From contig NZ_CP145905.1 in NCBI RefSeq assembly GCF_036894955.1, positions 1,061,501 through 1,125,500 on the forward strand: a stretch of DNA of 64,000 bases, given 5' to 3'. Of the stretch, positions 1-8,640 are shown in pieces. The translations under genes were made by a program, and so were the position numbers. The notes below the pieces were generated by a model, which did no database searches, was not told where the DNA came from, and saw only the letters and a list, made by a program, of their open reading frames with translations. Position 1 is the stretch's first letter. Every line of letters starts with the position of its first letter. Origin of the DNA: Paenibacillus sp. KS-LC4 (lineage in GTDB: Bacteria > Bacillota > Bacilli > Paenibacillales > Paenibacillaceae).

Positions 1-1
1 A

Positions 2-322
2 CAAGCGGATGATGAGCTGCGAATTGGACCATTCCGACTGTCGGTATCAGCGCGTAAGCTCTGGAAAAACGATGAGGAAATTATTTTGACCCCAACCGAA
101 TGGACGCTGGTGCGGCTTTTAATGGAGCGGGAAGGCAAAAGTGTCAGCCGCGATGATATTTTAAGCGAGGTTTGGGGCCGTTATTATGTGGGCGACCTTA
201 AGGTTGTTGACGTTAACATTAGGCGGGTGCGCCAAAAAATCGAAGACAATTCCTCTGAGCCAACTTTCATCGAGACGGTATGGGGCTTTGGCTACCGCTG
301 GAGAAGGGGCAGCAGCGGATGA
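2..322 (+). CDS. OmpR-family response regulator, C-terminal part (5' cut by window edge)
   Basis: The frame is open from the first bases of the window and encodes the winged-helix DNA-binding domain of an OmpR/PhoB-type response regulator. The signature runs from LTPTEW through the recognition-helix segment DVNIRRVRQKIE to the wing motif VWGFGYRW. The receiver domain lies outside the window. The stop overlaps the start of the following kinase gene in an ATGA arrangement, so the two are almost certainly translationally coupled partners of one two-component system. The signal sensed cannot be told from the sequence. Confidence 0.93.
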   Translation, partial: QADDELRIGPFRLSVSARKLWKNDEEIILTPTEWTLVRLLMEREGKSVSRDDILSEVWGRYYVGDLKVVDVNIRRVRQKIEDNSSEPTFIETVWGFGYRWRRGSSG

Positions 323-1728
323 ACAGTCTCAAGACGAGAATCGTGTGGAGCTATTTGCTCCTGATTGCGCTCGTTGTCGTCGTGCTTGGTGGACTTTTTG
401 CTACGCTGATTACCAACTATTATTATGGCAGCGCACAAAGCTCGGTTAAGCAGCGGGCTGTGTCAGCCCTTGCCACGCATAGTCGGACGATGGCCTCCCT
501 GAAAATGCATGATCAAGCGGATTATATGCTGCAATATATGGTGGAGGGCGATACGCGGCTCCAGCTGCTTGATGTAAATGGAAAGGTTCGCATGGACTCG
601 GACGGGCTGGTTGAAAATATACAGTACAACACGCTAGACGTGCAGGCTGCGATGAATGGACAGACGGACATTTGGCAGGGCAATGATCCTTATTACAAGG
701 AGCGGGTCACGTCGATTACGATTCCGGTCTGGAATGATACGCATGTGGTATCTCTGCTGCGTTATTCGGCCTCCATCAGTGCCGTAGATGATATGGTAAG
801 CCAACTGCTGCGCATGTCAGCATTTGTGGGGCTGGCGGTCATTTTGCTGTTCCTTGGGTTAAGCCTATGGCTGGCCCAGCGCATTGTGCGCCCCATTCGC
901 GAGCTGACGCGTGCAGCGAGGTACATGGCGGATGGAGATTGGACAAGGCGGGCGACGAAGCGAAGCAATGATGAAATTGGGCAGCTGGCGGAAACGTTCA
1001 ATACGATGGTCGTAGAGCTGAATCATCGCGAGAAGCTCAAAAATGATTTTATCTCCTCCATTTCCCATGAGCTGCGAACGCCGCTTACGTCGATCAGAGG
1101 CTGGAGCGAGACGCTGAAGGAAGGCGATCCGGCCGACAATGAGGAAATGAAGCTGGGCTTGCAAATTATTAGCCAGGAAACGCTGCGTTTGTCGGGGCTT
1201 GTAGAGGATTTGCTCGACTTCTCCAAGCTGTCGGCAGGAAGCATGGAGCTGCATGCCGAGCTGCTGGATCTCAACAGCCCGGTGAAAGAGACAGCTGCCC
1301 AGCTTGGCGTCAGGCAAAATCAGAAAGGCGTAAAGCTGCTTGTGACGCTAGGCAAGTCGCCCGTCATGGTGTATGCGGATGCGAACCGCTTGAAGCAGGT
1401 CATCATTAATTTAATTGACAATGCGTTCAAGTTCACGCCAGCAGGCGGCACGATTCGAGTGTCAATCTCCACTACGTCTGACGAGGACTATGCACTGCTA
1501 ACGGTTGCCGATACCGGCTGCGGCATCGAACCTGAGGACATCCCCCATGTGACGGAAAAGTTCTATAAGGGGAATACAGGGCAGGGAGGGAGCGGACTTG
1601 GGCTCGCGATCTGCAAGGAAATTACCGAGCTGCATGCCGGCGAGATGAAAATAGACAGCGAGCGTGGAGCAGGAACGGTAATTACGATCAAGCTGCCGAT
1701 CAGTCATCAGAATAAACCCGCATCCTAG
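319..1728 (+). CDS. Sensor histidine kinase (HAMP-HisKA-HATPase)
   Basis: A membrane sensor kinase of 469 residues. It has an N-terminal membrane helix (about residues 8-33), an extracytoplasmic sensor region of about 130 residues, a second membrane helix, a HAMP linker (IVRPIRELTRAARYM), and a HisKA box SHELRTPLTS with the phospho-acceptor near residue 250. The HATPase domain follows with N-box IDNAFKF, G1 DTGCGIE and G2 GGSGLGLAI. I start it at the ATG inside ATGA, which overlaps the regulator's stop and has GAGAAGGGG upstream, rather than at an earlier in-frame ATG at 280. The general form is PhoR/ResE/WalK-like, but the sensor region is not diagnostic. Confidence 0.93.
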   Translation: MNSLKTRIVWSYLLLIALVVVVLGGLFATLITNYYYGSAQSSVKQRAVSALATHSRTMASLKMHDQADYMLQYMVEGDTRLQLLDVNGKVRMDSDGLVENIQYNTLDVQAAMNGQTDIWQGNDPYYKERVTSITIPVWNDTHVVSLLRYSASISAVDDMVSQLLRMSAFVGLAVILLFLGLSLWLAQRIVRPIRELTRAARYMADGDWTRRATKRSNDEIGQLAETFNTMVVELNHREKLKNDFISSISHELRTPLTSIRGWSETLKEGDPADNEEMKLGLQIISQETLRLSGLVEDLLDFSKLSAGSMELHAELLDLNSPVKETAAQLGVRQNQKGVKLLVTLGKSPVMVYADANRLKQVIINLIDNAFKFTPAGGTIRVSISTTSDEDYALLTVADTGCGIEPEDIPHVTEKFYKGNTGQGGSGLGLAICKEITELHAGEMKIDSERGAGTVITIKLPISHQNKPAS

Positions 1729-1861
1729 CCAATATGTATTCATTACGGGACAAAACGGCTTGATATCGTGCAACGACAAGTAAGGCGGAGGCGTGTACGG
1801 TACTTGAATGCACGTCATATCGCAAATGTGAATGCATAGGCATATGCATAAAGGTACGCAA

Positions 1862-1898
1862 TTAGCCGCCCAGCCGCCCAAGAGGGCGGCTAATTTTT
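1862..1898 (+). terminator. Hairpin terminator downstream of the kinase
   Basis: The arms TTAGCCGCCC and GGGCGGCTAA enclose a short GC-rich loop and are followed by a T-run on the + strand. The same stem abuts the stop codon of the small minus-strand gene at 1890-2009 and may end both transcripts. Confidence 0.75.
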
Positions 1899-2009
1899 GT
1901 TGAACAGCTGATTGCGGTTGAACAATACCCAGACGACAGCAACGACGACGCCGAACGTAAGCATAACGGAAAGCCAGTGCTCGGTAAGCCATTCAATCCA
2001 TGCAGGCAT
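1890..2009 (-). CDS. 39-residue single-pass membrane peptide
   Basis: A short gene on the minus strand encoding MPAWIEWLTEHWLSVMLTFG, then a run of small hydrophobic residues (VVVAVVWVLF) and a polar end NRNQLFNKN. It has a convincing ribosome site (AAAGGAG, about 7 nt before the ATG) and one predicted transmembrane helix in the middle. It sits alone between the kinase terminator and the next gene. I do not recognise a family. Peptides of this shape are often regulators of membrane complexes or type-I-toxin-like, but nothing here decides between these. The good start signals and coherent hydropathy make it likelier than not to be real. Confidence 0.6.
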   Translation of the reverse strand: MPAWIEWLTEHWLSVMLTFGVVVAVVWVLFNRNQLFNKN

Positions 2010-2132
2010 ATAAGCAACACTCCTTTCTTGGCGGTATCATAAGCAGCCTAATGAGGCTGAATGTGGATTTACGGCTTTTATTAATATGTCCGAAGTATTC
2101 TCAGGCCATCAAAAAAAAGCTTTTCCTAATTG

Positions 2133-2141
2133 TGGTATACT
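2133..2141 (+). promoter_or_regulatory. Extended -10 promoter for the thioredoxin-like gene
   Basis: TGG directly before TATACT gives a TGn-extended -10 element 39 nt ahead of the start codon. No good -35 hexamer is visible. Confidence 0.5.
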
Positions 2142-2179
2142 AATAAGTGATGGTCATTTTATACTGGGAGGGATTTATA

Positions 2180-2761
2180 ATGTCTTTCACTGTTCAGATT
2201 GGTCAGCAAGCACCTGATTTCACGCTTCCGGCGACGGATGGCAAGAGCTATTCCTTGCAGGATTTTGCCGAAGCGGATACACTGGTCGTATTTTTCACCT
2301 GTAATCATTGTCCTTATGTCGTTGGATCGGACGAGCTCACGCGCAAAACGGCCATCCAGTTCAAGGAGAAGGGGGTAGCCTTCGTCGGCATTAATGCGAA
2401 TAGCGTGACGACGAAGCCGGACGATTCCTTTGAGCACATGGTAGAGCGAATGAATGAGCTGAAGTTCCCTTGGACGTATTTGCGCGATGATACGCAGGAG
2501 GTAGCCAAAGCTTATGGGGCGCTGCGTACGCCGCATTTTTATGTGTTTGATAAGGAGCGCAAGCTAGTATATACGGGTCGGGGCGTGGATCAGCCGAGGG
2601 ATGCGAGCAAGGTGACGGTTTATGATTTGGAGCGCGCGCTGACTGAGCATACGCTGGGCAAGGAGGTTTCGGTGCCTTATACGAACCCGATTGGCTGCAA
2701 CGTGAAGTGGGATGGACAGGATGAGCACTGGATGCCAGTTGAAGCTTGCGATCTTGTATAA
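2180..2761 (+). CDS. Thioredoxin-fold redoxin (PRX-like family)
   Basis: A 193-residue AhpC/TSA-Redoxin-type protein. It begins with the usual [15 protein letters not shown] stretch and carries the redox motif C-N-H-C-P ([10 protein letters not shown]) in place of the classic CGPC. The cis-proline side follows in [10 protein letters not shown]. There is no signal peptide, so a cytosolic thiol-disulfide or peroxide role is likely. The ATG at 2180 is chosen because GGGAGG lies just before it; an in-frame ATG at 2147 has no ribosome site. It stands alone with its own promoter. The physiological substrate cannot be told from sequence. Confidence 0.85.
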   Translation: MSFTVQIGQQAPDFTLPATDGKSYSLQDFAEADTLVVFFTCNHCPYVVGSDELTRKTAIQFKEKGVAFVGINANSVTTKPDDSFEHMVERMNELKFPWTYLRDDTQEVAKAYGALRTPHFYVFDKERKLVYTGRGVDQPRDASKVTVYDLERALTEHTLGKEVSVPYTNPIGCNVKWDGQDEHWMPVEACDLV

Positions 2762-2878
2762 AATAACGGATTGACAGCGGCATCTGCGGGTGCTATTATT
2801 GCTTTAATAAATTCAAAGTATTCAGGTAGGAATTAATATATATAAGACGCTGTATGGAAACGGCAGGAGGTTTTGGAC

Positions 2879-3700
2879 ATGGAGAAGCATCTGGTATTGC
2901 GCCATGAAGGCTTGGAGCTTGCAGCTACGCTGCATTATCCGACGGATGAGAAGAAGAACGACGACTGCAAGCGGCAGGCGATCATTATTTGCCACGGATT
3001 TGTTGGCAGCCGCATCGGGGTAGATCGCTTGTTTGTGAAAACAGCGCGTGCCCTTGCTGCTCAAGGCTCCTATGTGCTGCGCTTCGATTATGGCGGCTGC
3101 GGCGAGAGCAATGGCGATTATGGCTCGCTCGGCTTCGACAGCATGGTCGATCAGACGCGCACAGCGCTGGACTACATCACGAGCATGGAATGTGTAGATC
3201 CGCGCAAGATTGTATTGCTTGGACATAGTCTGGGCGGAGCGGTCTCGATTATGACAGCCGTTAAGGATAAACGGGTCAAGCGTCTTCTTCTATGGTCGCC
3301 AGTTGCGTATCCCTTCAATGACATTGTCCGAATTGTCGGCAGGAAGGGCTATGATGAAGCGGTTCAATCCGGCAGTATGGATTATACCGGCTTTACGTTG
3401 AAGCCCGTCTTCTTCGACTCCCTGCTTGAGCATCAACCGTTCCAGGCAGCAACGCGCTTCACTGGCGATGTACTGCTCGTCCATGGCACAAGCGATGAGC
3501 TTATACCGGTCGATTACAGCTTCCTCTATCAGAAGGTGTTCTGGACCCGCAGCGAGGGGCTGTGCGACAAGGAAATTATTTTTCAAGCGTCGCATACGTA
3601 TTCCAACCGCCAGCATCAGGAGGAAGCGATTCGCATTAGCTCGGAATGGCTTGAGGGGCTGGATAAGAAGCAGCAAGAATGGCATCACTGGAGTATTTAA
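2879..3700 (+). CDS. Alpha/beta hydrolase (serine esterase/aminopeptidase S33 type)
   Basis: A 273-residue alpha/beta-hydrolase. The oxyanion region ICHGFVGSR, the nucleophile elbow GHSLGG, the acid in HGTSDELIP and the catalytic His in ASHTYSN are all in place, giving a complete Ser-Asp-His set. The family includes carboxylesterases and feruloyl esterases; the substrate is unknown. The ATG at 2879 is used because AGGAGG lies 8 nt upstream; an in-frame TTG at 2873 is only 2 nt from that site. There is no signal peptide. It is followed by a strong terminator. Confidence 0.88.
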   Translation: MEKHLVLRHEGLELAATLHYPTDEKKNDDCKRQAIIICHGFVGSRIGVDRLFVKTARALAAQGSYVLRFDYGGCGESNGDYGSLGFDSMVDQTRTALDYITSMECVDPRKIVLLGHSLGGAVSIMTAVKDKRVKRLLLWSPVAYPFNDIVRIVGRKGYDEAVQSGSMDYTGFTLKPVFFDSLLEHQPFQAATRFTGDVLLVHGTSDELIPVDYSFLYQKVFWTRSEGLCDKEIIFQASHTYSNRQHQEEAIRISSEWLEGLDKKQQEWHHWSI

Positions 3701-3748
3701 ATTGGAAAAAAGGGAGATGTCGCTTGCAGCGGCATCCCGCTTTATGGC

Positions 3749-3791
3749 AGGACCTGTTACGCGGGACTCACGCGTGAGCAGGTCCTTTTTT
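3749..3791 (+). terminator. Rho-independent terminator
   Basis: The arms AGGACCTG and CAGGTCCT, with an inner GCG/CGC pairing, are followed by six T. It ends the alpha/beta-hydrolase transcript. Confidence 0.9.
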
Positions 3792-3801
3792 GCTTAATCT
3801 G

Positions 3802-3830
3802 TTACTCCTTCTATCATCCTGTGGTATAGT
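3802..3830 (+). promoter_or_regulatory. Promoter before the YerB-like gene
   Basis: TTACTC and TATAGT are 17 nt apart, with a TGG extension before the -10. It lies about 325 nt upstream of the lipoprotein gene, so the leader would be long. The leader holds a small imperfect hairpin near 4085-4113; I could not match it to a known riboswitch. No convincing gene is seen in 3831-4154. Confidence 0.45.
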
Positions 3831-4154
3831 AGAATGGTGGAAAAGGAGTTAAAGCTGGTTTTGCGAGACTTTTACAGCGTAAATTGTCATGTTATCTATC
3901 ATGCTAGCGGATGGATTAGAAATTATACAAATAGAGTCATTTATAGGTTTGAACTTATAAATGCTTATATTTCTCGGATTGAAACGCGCCGCGGCTCTAA
4001 AGGAGGGCCACAGCCGGTTTACCTTGAAATATAAGAAGGTATATGTTTTCGTTATTCTTTCTCTATATTTCTAAGGGCAAAGCTCTTCGCTCGTCCCAGA
4101 AGGACGAAGAAGTCATTTTTGCTTGGATCATACGGATAAAGGCGGGTATCATTC

Positions 4155-5213
4155 ATGAAATTGGGAAAAAGAATCGGATTATCGTCCAGTATTTTGCTGC
4201 TGCTTGTCCTGCTTGCAGCTTGTGCGGGAGGCAGCAAAGGGGAAGCGGTCCCAACCGCTTCGCCAGAGCCAAGCGCTTTGCCAAGCCCTAGCGTGTCACC
4301 GGGGGCACTGCCCTATCAAGCGCCGCTAACGGGAATTGGACGGCAGACAGAGGCTTTAGAGCGGCCGATTGCTGTCATGATCAACAACCTGAAGCCGGCT
4401 CGCCCGCAATCGGGCTTGTCGAATGCTGATGTCGTGTGGGAGGTGCTCGCGGAAGGCGGTATTACAAGGCTTGTTGCCATATTCCAAAGCACGGACGCCT
4501 TAACCGATTCGATTGGCCCGATTCGCAGCATTCGGCCTTATCTAATTAATATTGGCGAAAGCTACGGTGCTGTGCTTGCCCATGCGGGCGGCAGCAATGA
4601 TGCATATGCAATTTTGCAGCAGCAGAAGAAGCCGTATTTGGATGAAATTTCGAATGCAGGCGCCTACTTCTGGCGGAGCAAGGAGCGCAAAGCGCCGCAT
4701 AATTTGTATTCCGATCTGGAGAAGCTTCGTTCCGGAGCGGAGAAGAAAAATTACAAGCAGGATACAGCGGTGCCAGCCTATGTGTTCGCGGAGAACGGCG
4801 CCGCGGAGAAGGCGGCGCCTGCGACGGCGGTCACGATTCATTTTACGCTAAAGGATTACAAGGTTTCTTATGCCTATGATGAGGCGAGCAAGCTATATAA
4901 GCGTTCCATCAATGATGAAGCGCATATTGACCTCAACAATAATGAGCAGCTTGCGGCAGCTAATCTGGTTGTTCTCGCTGCAAGCCATAAGACACTGGAC
5001 AATGAGGGGCGGCTCTCGGTCGATTTGCAATCGGGTGGAGATGCGATGCTGTTTCAGCAGGGCCGGATGACAGAGGCTTCATGGGTACGGGCGCCGGACA
5101 ATATGATTCGGATCGTGAAGGATGGCAAGGAGCTGGCTCTGGTGCCGGGCAAAACCTTTTTCCACATTGTTCCGAACGCGAAATCCATTGCTGATCATGT
5201 GATGTATGGGTAA
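4155..5213 (+). CDS. DUF3048 lipoprotein (YerB-like)
   Basis: A 352-residue secreted lipoprotein. It has a basic start, a hydrophobic core and lipobox LAAC with Cys23, then a low-complexity Ser/Pro linker. The DUF3048 domains follow, with the characteristic segments RPIAVMINN, ARPQSGLSNADVVWE and SIGPIRSIRPY. The family is typified by Bacillus YerB, whose function is unknown. The ribosome site AAAGGCGG sits 9 nt before the ATG. A YerC-like gene lies about 3 kb further on, which fits the Bacillus yerB-yerC neighbourhood. It acts at the outer face of the membrane. Confidence 0.88.
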   Translation: MKLGKRIGLSSSILLLLVLLAACAGGSKGEAVPTASPEPSALPSPSVSPGALPYQAPLTGIGRQTEALERPIAVMINNLKPARPQSGLSNADVVWEVLAEGGITRLVAIFQSTDALTDSIGPIRSIRPYLINIGESYGAVLAHAGGSNDAYAILQQQKKPYLDEISNAGAYFWRSKERKAPHNLYSDLEKLRSGAEKKNYKQDTAVPAYVFAENGAAEKAAPATAVTIHFTLKDYKVSYAYDEASKLYKRSINDEAHIDLNNNEQLAAANLVVLAASHKTLDNEGRLSVDLQSGGDAMLFQQGRMTEASWVRAPDNMIRIVKDGKELALVPGKTFFHIVPNAKSIADHVMYG

Positions 5214-5285
5214 AATAAGCGCGGCTTGGAAACACTTTTAGCAGGTGAAGAGTGCTTTCCGCGTCCGCAATAATAGCTAGCTATG

Positions 5286-5317
5286 ACGCTGTCTCTTTAG
5301 GAGGCAGCGTTTTGTTT
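5286..5317 (+). terminator. Rho-independent terminator
   Basis: The stem ACGCTGTCTC/GAGGCAGCGT (one G-U pair) has loop TTTAG and is followed by TTTGTTT. It ends the YerB-like transcript. Confidence 0.85.
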
Positions 5318-5382
5318 GGAAAGCGGAGGAAATGAATGCGAGATCGGCGTTGAGTGAAAAAAAGAAATTTTTTTCATGAACG

Positions 5383-5424
5383 TTAATATTCCGTTAACAA
5401 TTTTCAAGTAAACTGTGTTAAGAT
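5383..5424 (+). promoter_or_regulatory. Possible PhoP-box promoter for the phosphate transport pair
   Basis: Two TTAAyA-type hexamers (TTAATA at 5383, TTAACA at 5394) are spaced 11 nt start to start. That is the direct-repeat geometry of Bacillus PhoP boxes (TT(A/T/C)ACA with 5-nt gaps). A further GTTAA lies one helical turn downstream, and a weak TAAGAT could serve as -10. Regulation by phosphate starvation would fit the DUF47-Pit genes that follow, but this is inferred from two half-sites only. Confidence 0.4.
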
Positions 5425-5505
5425 ATTCTGGGCTTATCCACCAAAGGTCAACAATGGTCGACAAAATGCCCAAACAAAACATCCAGCCGGGTAAAGGGGA
5501 TTACG

Positions 5506-6117
5506 ATGTTCAAGAAAAAAGATATTTTCTTTAAAACGTTTGAAGAAATGGCCGATGCGCTCGTAGTTGCTGTTGAATATTTCTCAAACGGATTGTCGGA
5601 TTTGTCCGATGTCTCTACTTTTGCCAAGACGATGAAGGAATACGAAAGCCAGTGCGACCAGTATGTTCACACGATACTGAAGGAATTGAACAAAACGTTC
5701 ATCACTCCGATTGAACGAGAAGATATTATGGCGCTGACGACCTCGCTTGACGATGTGCTGGATGGAATCGAGGCTTGCGCTTCGCGTTTCGAAATGTACA
5801 ACATCAAGGAAAAGGATGAGTACATTCAGCTGTTTGGCGACATTTTGCTGCGCTGCGCGCATCAGATCAAGAAGGCTATTTATTTGCTGACGCAGAGGAA
5901 GCTGCTGGCTATTCGCGAGCCGAACATTGCGCTCAATGAGCTGGAAAATCAAGCCGATGATTTGCTTCGCGTATGTATTACAAGCTTGTTCGCGAACGTT
6001 AACGATCCGATTGAGCTGATGAAACGCAAGGAAATTTATGAAATGCTGGAGCAAACGACCGACTATTGCGAGGATGTTGCCAATACGCTGGAATCGATCA
6101 TTATGCGCAATAGCTAA
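5506..6117 (+). CDS. DUF47/PhoU-like accessory protein of the Pit transporter
   Basis: A 203-residue, all-helical PhoU-related (DUF47) protein beginning MFKKKDIFFKTFEEMADAL. The family pattern of acidic, helix-rich metal-site repeats is seen in ITPIEREDIMALT, DDVLDGIEA and TTDYCEDVANTLESI. DUF47 proteins are nearly always encoded with a PitA-type transporter and are thought to modulate it. Here the transporter starts 24 nt downstream, so the two form an operon. The ribosome site is AAAGGGG, 6 nt before the ATG. Confidence 0.93.
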   Translation: MFKKKDIFFKTFEEMADALVVAVEYFSNGLSDLSDVSTFAKTMKEYESQCDQYVHTILKELNKTFITPIEREDIMALTTSLDDVLDGIEACASRFEMYNIKEKDEYIQLFGDILLRCAHQIKKAIYLLTQRKLLAIREPNIALNELENQADDLLRVCITSLFANVNDPIELMKRKEIYEMLEQTTDYCEDVANTLESIIMRNS

Positions 6118-6141
6118 CGCGGAAAGTGGGAGTCAACTCTA

Positions 6142-7137
6142 ATGGATTCATATATTTTATGGACGGTTGTCATTCTGGCACTCAGTTTTGATTTTATTAA
6201 CGGCTTCCATGATACCGCGAATGCGATTGCGACCTCGGTATCGACCCGTGCGCTGAAGCCTCGCGTTGCCATTATGATGGCTGCGGTGATGAACTTCCTC
6301 GGCGCGATTATGTTTACCGGGGTAGCCAAAACGATCGGAAGCGGCGTTGCGAATCCGGCTGATTTGCCGAATGGTGTCGAAGTCGTTATCGCGGCGCTCA
6401 TATCGGCTATTATTTGGAATCTGGTTACGTGGTGGTTCGGAATCCCGTCCTCCTCGTCCCATGCGCTCATCGGCTCATTGGCCGGTGCGGTTATTGCAGG
6501 TTCAGGTATGGGCGCGATTAATGCATCGGGCTTTACAGATATTGTTAAGGCGCTCATTTTATCGCCGCTTATTGCTTTCACGGCTGGCTTCATCATTATG
6601 TGGCTGCTCAAGCGGATTTTCGCCAAATCGAGCCCGCATCAGGTGAACAAGGGCTTCCGCTTCAGTCAAATTATAACGGCGGCCTTCCAGTCGTTCTCGC
6701 ACGGTACGAATGATGCGCAGAAGGCGATGGGGATCATTACATTCGCGCTCGTTGCAGCGGGAGTGCAGGATAATCTGGATGTACCGCTATGGGTTAAGCT
6801 GTCCGCAGCTCTCGCAATGGCGCTTGGTACTTCCGTCGGCGGCTACAAAATCATTAAGACGATGGGCACGAAGATTTTTAAAATCGAACCGATCAACGGC
6901 TTTGCTGCCGATATCGGCTCGGCTGCCGTTATTTTGACGGCTACGGTGCTGCATTTGCCTGTAAGTACGACGCATGTTATCACGTCCTCGATTCTCGGCG
7001 TAGGCAGCGCGAAGCGCTTCTCCAACGTGAAATGGTCGATGGCGGGCCGGATTTTGGTCGCTTGGGTCATTACGATTCCGATCACGGTTTTGATGGCAAT
7101 GGCTGTCTACTGGGCAATAGATTGGTTGTTCATTTAA
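6142..7137 (+). CDS. pit: Low-affinity inorganic phosphate transporter (Pit family)
   Basis: A 331-residue polytopic membrane protein of the PiT family. Both halves carry the family signature: FDFINGFHDTANAIATSVSTRAL near the N-terminus and SFSHGTNDAQKAMGI in the middle. The later segments GTSVGGYKII and LPVSTTHVITSSILG are also typical. It is expected to import phosphate as a metal-phosphate complex with protons. About ten membrane segments are visible. It follows the DUF47 gene closely and is followed by a terminator. Confidence 0.94.
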   Translation: MDSYILWTVVILALSFDFINGFHDTANAIATSVSTRALKPRVAIMMAAVMNFLGAIMFTGVAKTIGSGVANPADLPNGVEVVIAALISAIIWNLVTWWFGIPSSSSHALIGSLAGAVIAGSGMGAINASGFTDIVKALILSPLIAFTAGFIIMWLLKRIFAKSSPHQVNKGFRFSQIITAAFQSFSHGTNDAQKAMGIITFALVAAGVQDNLDVPLWVKLSAALAMALGTSVGGYKIIKTMGTKIFKIEPINGFAADIGSAAVILTATVLHLPVSTTHVITSSILGVGSAKRFSNVKWSMAGRILVAWVITIPITVLMAMAVYWAIDWLFI

Positions 7138-7155
7138 GCTTGCATAGCGTTTTGA

Positions 7156-7188
7156 GGCCCGGTCCGTTGGTGGACGCGGGCTTTTTTG
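7156..7188 (+). terminator. Rho-independent terminator after pit
   Basis: A GC-rich imperfect stem (GCCCGGTCC against GGACGCGGGC) is followed by six T. Confidence 0.8.
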
Positions 7189-7298
7189 TTGGGCGGGGAG
7201 GGGCAGATGGTGAAAAATAGAGCTCCTGCCAGCAGCGCCTGCGGCTGGCAGAAGGGAAGGAACGCGCTTCGGTAACCGTACATTTGTTGCTGCGGAGG

Positions 7299-7386
7299 CA
7301 GGCCAAGTTTACGGCGCTGCTCGCTTCGCATGGCGGTGAAGTCAGGCCGAGTTTACGACGCTGCCCGCTTCGCATGGCGGTGAAGG
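7299..7386. repeat. Two tandem copies of a 44-bp repeat
   Basis: Two adjacent copies share AGTTTACG, then CGCTTCGCATGGCGGTGAA, and differ at a few bases. They lie in the intergenic stretch between pit and the end of the minus-strand YqfQ-like gene. No gene is supported in this 290-bp gap. Confidence 0.7.
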
Positions 7387-7425
7387 CAGACCGGATAGCG
7401 GGACTGCTCTCCGCAGTCTGTGGCC

Positions 7426-7995
7426 TTAGCGCCGGCGTTTTCTTCTGCGTCTGCGGTTGGCGGGGCCTGTGGCTGAGCCGCTGCCGGATTTGCGGCGCTT
7501 GCGTTTAGGGACGAATTCTTCCACGTCATCGGCGGCGTCATCCTCGGCCCCTTTTTTCCCAAAGGAGCCCATGATCACCTTCACAAGCGGAGCCATCTGG
7601 GAGACGCTGCTCATGACCTTCTGAACCTTCGTCACGGTCGACAAAATCCCATCAATGCCGCCTATGCGGTCGACGAAGCCTTTAATCTCTCCTAAATTGG
7701 CGAGCGAGAAGGCCCCGCCTTTGGCAGGTGCTACGGTTTCAGCAAGCTCGGCTGCGGTAGCTGGGACGACGGTTTGGGATTCCGGCTGTACGGCTTGAAC
7801 CGCTTGAAGCGGCGGCTGGAACTCCGGGATCGCATTTTCATTCAGTAAGCCGGCTACGCTGGCGTTATGGTTAACGGCGGGGCTGAGCTGGCTCGGCCCC
7901 TGGCGGCTGCTGCGGTGCTGGAAATGCTGCGGCTGCTGAGCATGCGGGTAGCGGGGATATTGGGGATAGCCGCCGGGATTGTTGCGATAGTTCAC
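7426..7995 (-). CDS. YqfQ/VrrA-like low-complexity protein
   Basis: A 189-residue protein on the minus strand. The first third is rich in Pro, Gln, His, Tyr and Arg (YPQYPRYPHAQQPQHFQ). A conserved helical core follows (IDGILSTVTKVQKVMSS, then SQMAPLVKVIMGSFGKK), then an acidic patch and a strongly basic tail of Lys/Arg runs. This architecture resembles Bacillus YqfQ/VrrA, whose role is unsettled. I start it at the GTG at 7995, because AAAAGGGTGAT lies just upstream. An upstream in-frame ATG at 8040 has no ribosome site. Confidence 0.7.
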   Translation of the reverse strand: MNYRNNPGGYPQYPRYPHAQQPQHFQHRSSRQGPSQLSPAVNHNASVAGLLNENAIPEFQPPLQAVQAVQPESQTVVPATAAELAETVAPAKGGAFSLANLGEIKGFVDRIGGIDGILSTVTKVQKVMSSVSQMAPLVKVIMGSFGKKGAEDDAADDVEEFVPKRKRRKSGSGSATGPANRRRRRKRRR

Positions 7996-8263
7996 GCTGA
8001 TCACCCTTTTATTTTTTATAGTCAAATCGCCGTGCTTCATCGTGGAAGGCTCTGCCCGTGGAGGGCGAGATGCGTGGTGTAGAGCGGCTCCAGTGAAGCG
8101 CGGGCTCCTCCGCCAGAGCGGCGTTGAAGCGGTGTACACTTGGTATTAGTCTATGGCATAGGCAAACGTAAGGATTGGACGAATGTCACGGGTCTTGCAG
8201 AAAAATAACGGCAGATGTCCCGCGTTTCCTCTTCTGTTCTGTAAAGCGTGAATACGGTAATGC

Positions 8264-8292
8264 TTGAAAAAAACGGGTAAAAAAGCTACAAT
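8264..8292 (+). promoter_or_regulatory. SigA-type promoter for the YerC-like gene
   Basis: TTGAAA and TACAAT with a 17-nt spacer, about 45 nt before the start codon. Confidence 0.75.
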
Positions 8293-8336
8293 GTGAGCAT
8301 TGGAAGTCCGGTTAGAAGACTAGAGGAGTGAAGAAC

Positions 8337-8627
8337 ATGCAGCTCAAAAAGCTGAACGATAAAGCAGTAGATCAATTATTTGAGGCCATATTAACTTTAA
8401 AATCCGTTGAGGAATGTTATGTGTTTTTTGACGATTTGTGCACGGTTAATGAAATTCAGTCGCTGTCGCAGCGTCTGGAGGTAGCACGCATGCTCGGCAA
8501 GGGCAGCACATACAATCAGATTGAAGCGGAGACAGGGGCGAGCACAGCGACGATCTCGCGGGTGAAGCGCTGTTTGAATTATGGCAACGACGGGTATAAA
8601 ATGGCTTTAGAACGTTTAGGACGGTAG
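8337..8627 (+). CDS. YerC/YecD family TrpR-related regulator
   Basis: A 96-residue DNA-binding protein of the TrpR superfamily. The helix-turn-helix segment reads MLGKGSTYNQIEAETGAS followed by TATISRVKRCL, and the N-terminal region (LTLKSVEECYVFFDDLC) is the family's dimer arm. The start at 8337 is preceded by AGAGGAG at 8 nt; an in-frame GTG at 8328 overlaps the ribosome site and is not preferred. Family members are uncharacterised repressor-like proteins. The next gene begins 13 nt downstream, so co-transcription is likely. Confidence 0.9.
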   Translation: MQLKKLNDKAVDQLFEAILTLKSVEECYVFFDDLCTVNEIQSLSQRLEVARMLGKGSTYNQIEAETGASTATISRVKRCLNYGNDGYKMALERLGR

Positions 8628-8640
8628 GTGCGTGAAAGCT

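Noticed and set aside
1498..1992. 164-codon minus-strand frame
   Set aside because: It is antisense to the kinase gene. The real minus-strand gene here is the 39-residue peptide in another frame.
3834..4034. 66-codon open frame before the YerB-like gene
   Set aside because: It starts inside the promoter region, has no ribosome site and no protein-like pattern; it is more likely an untranslated leader.
3990..4120. Possible riboswitch in the leader of the YerB-like gene
   Set aside because: A few GGCAAAGC/AGCCGG-like stretches recall cyclic-di-GMP riboswitches, but the conserved core order is not present.
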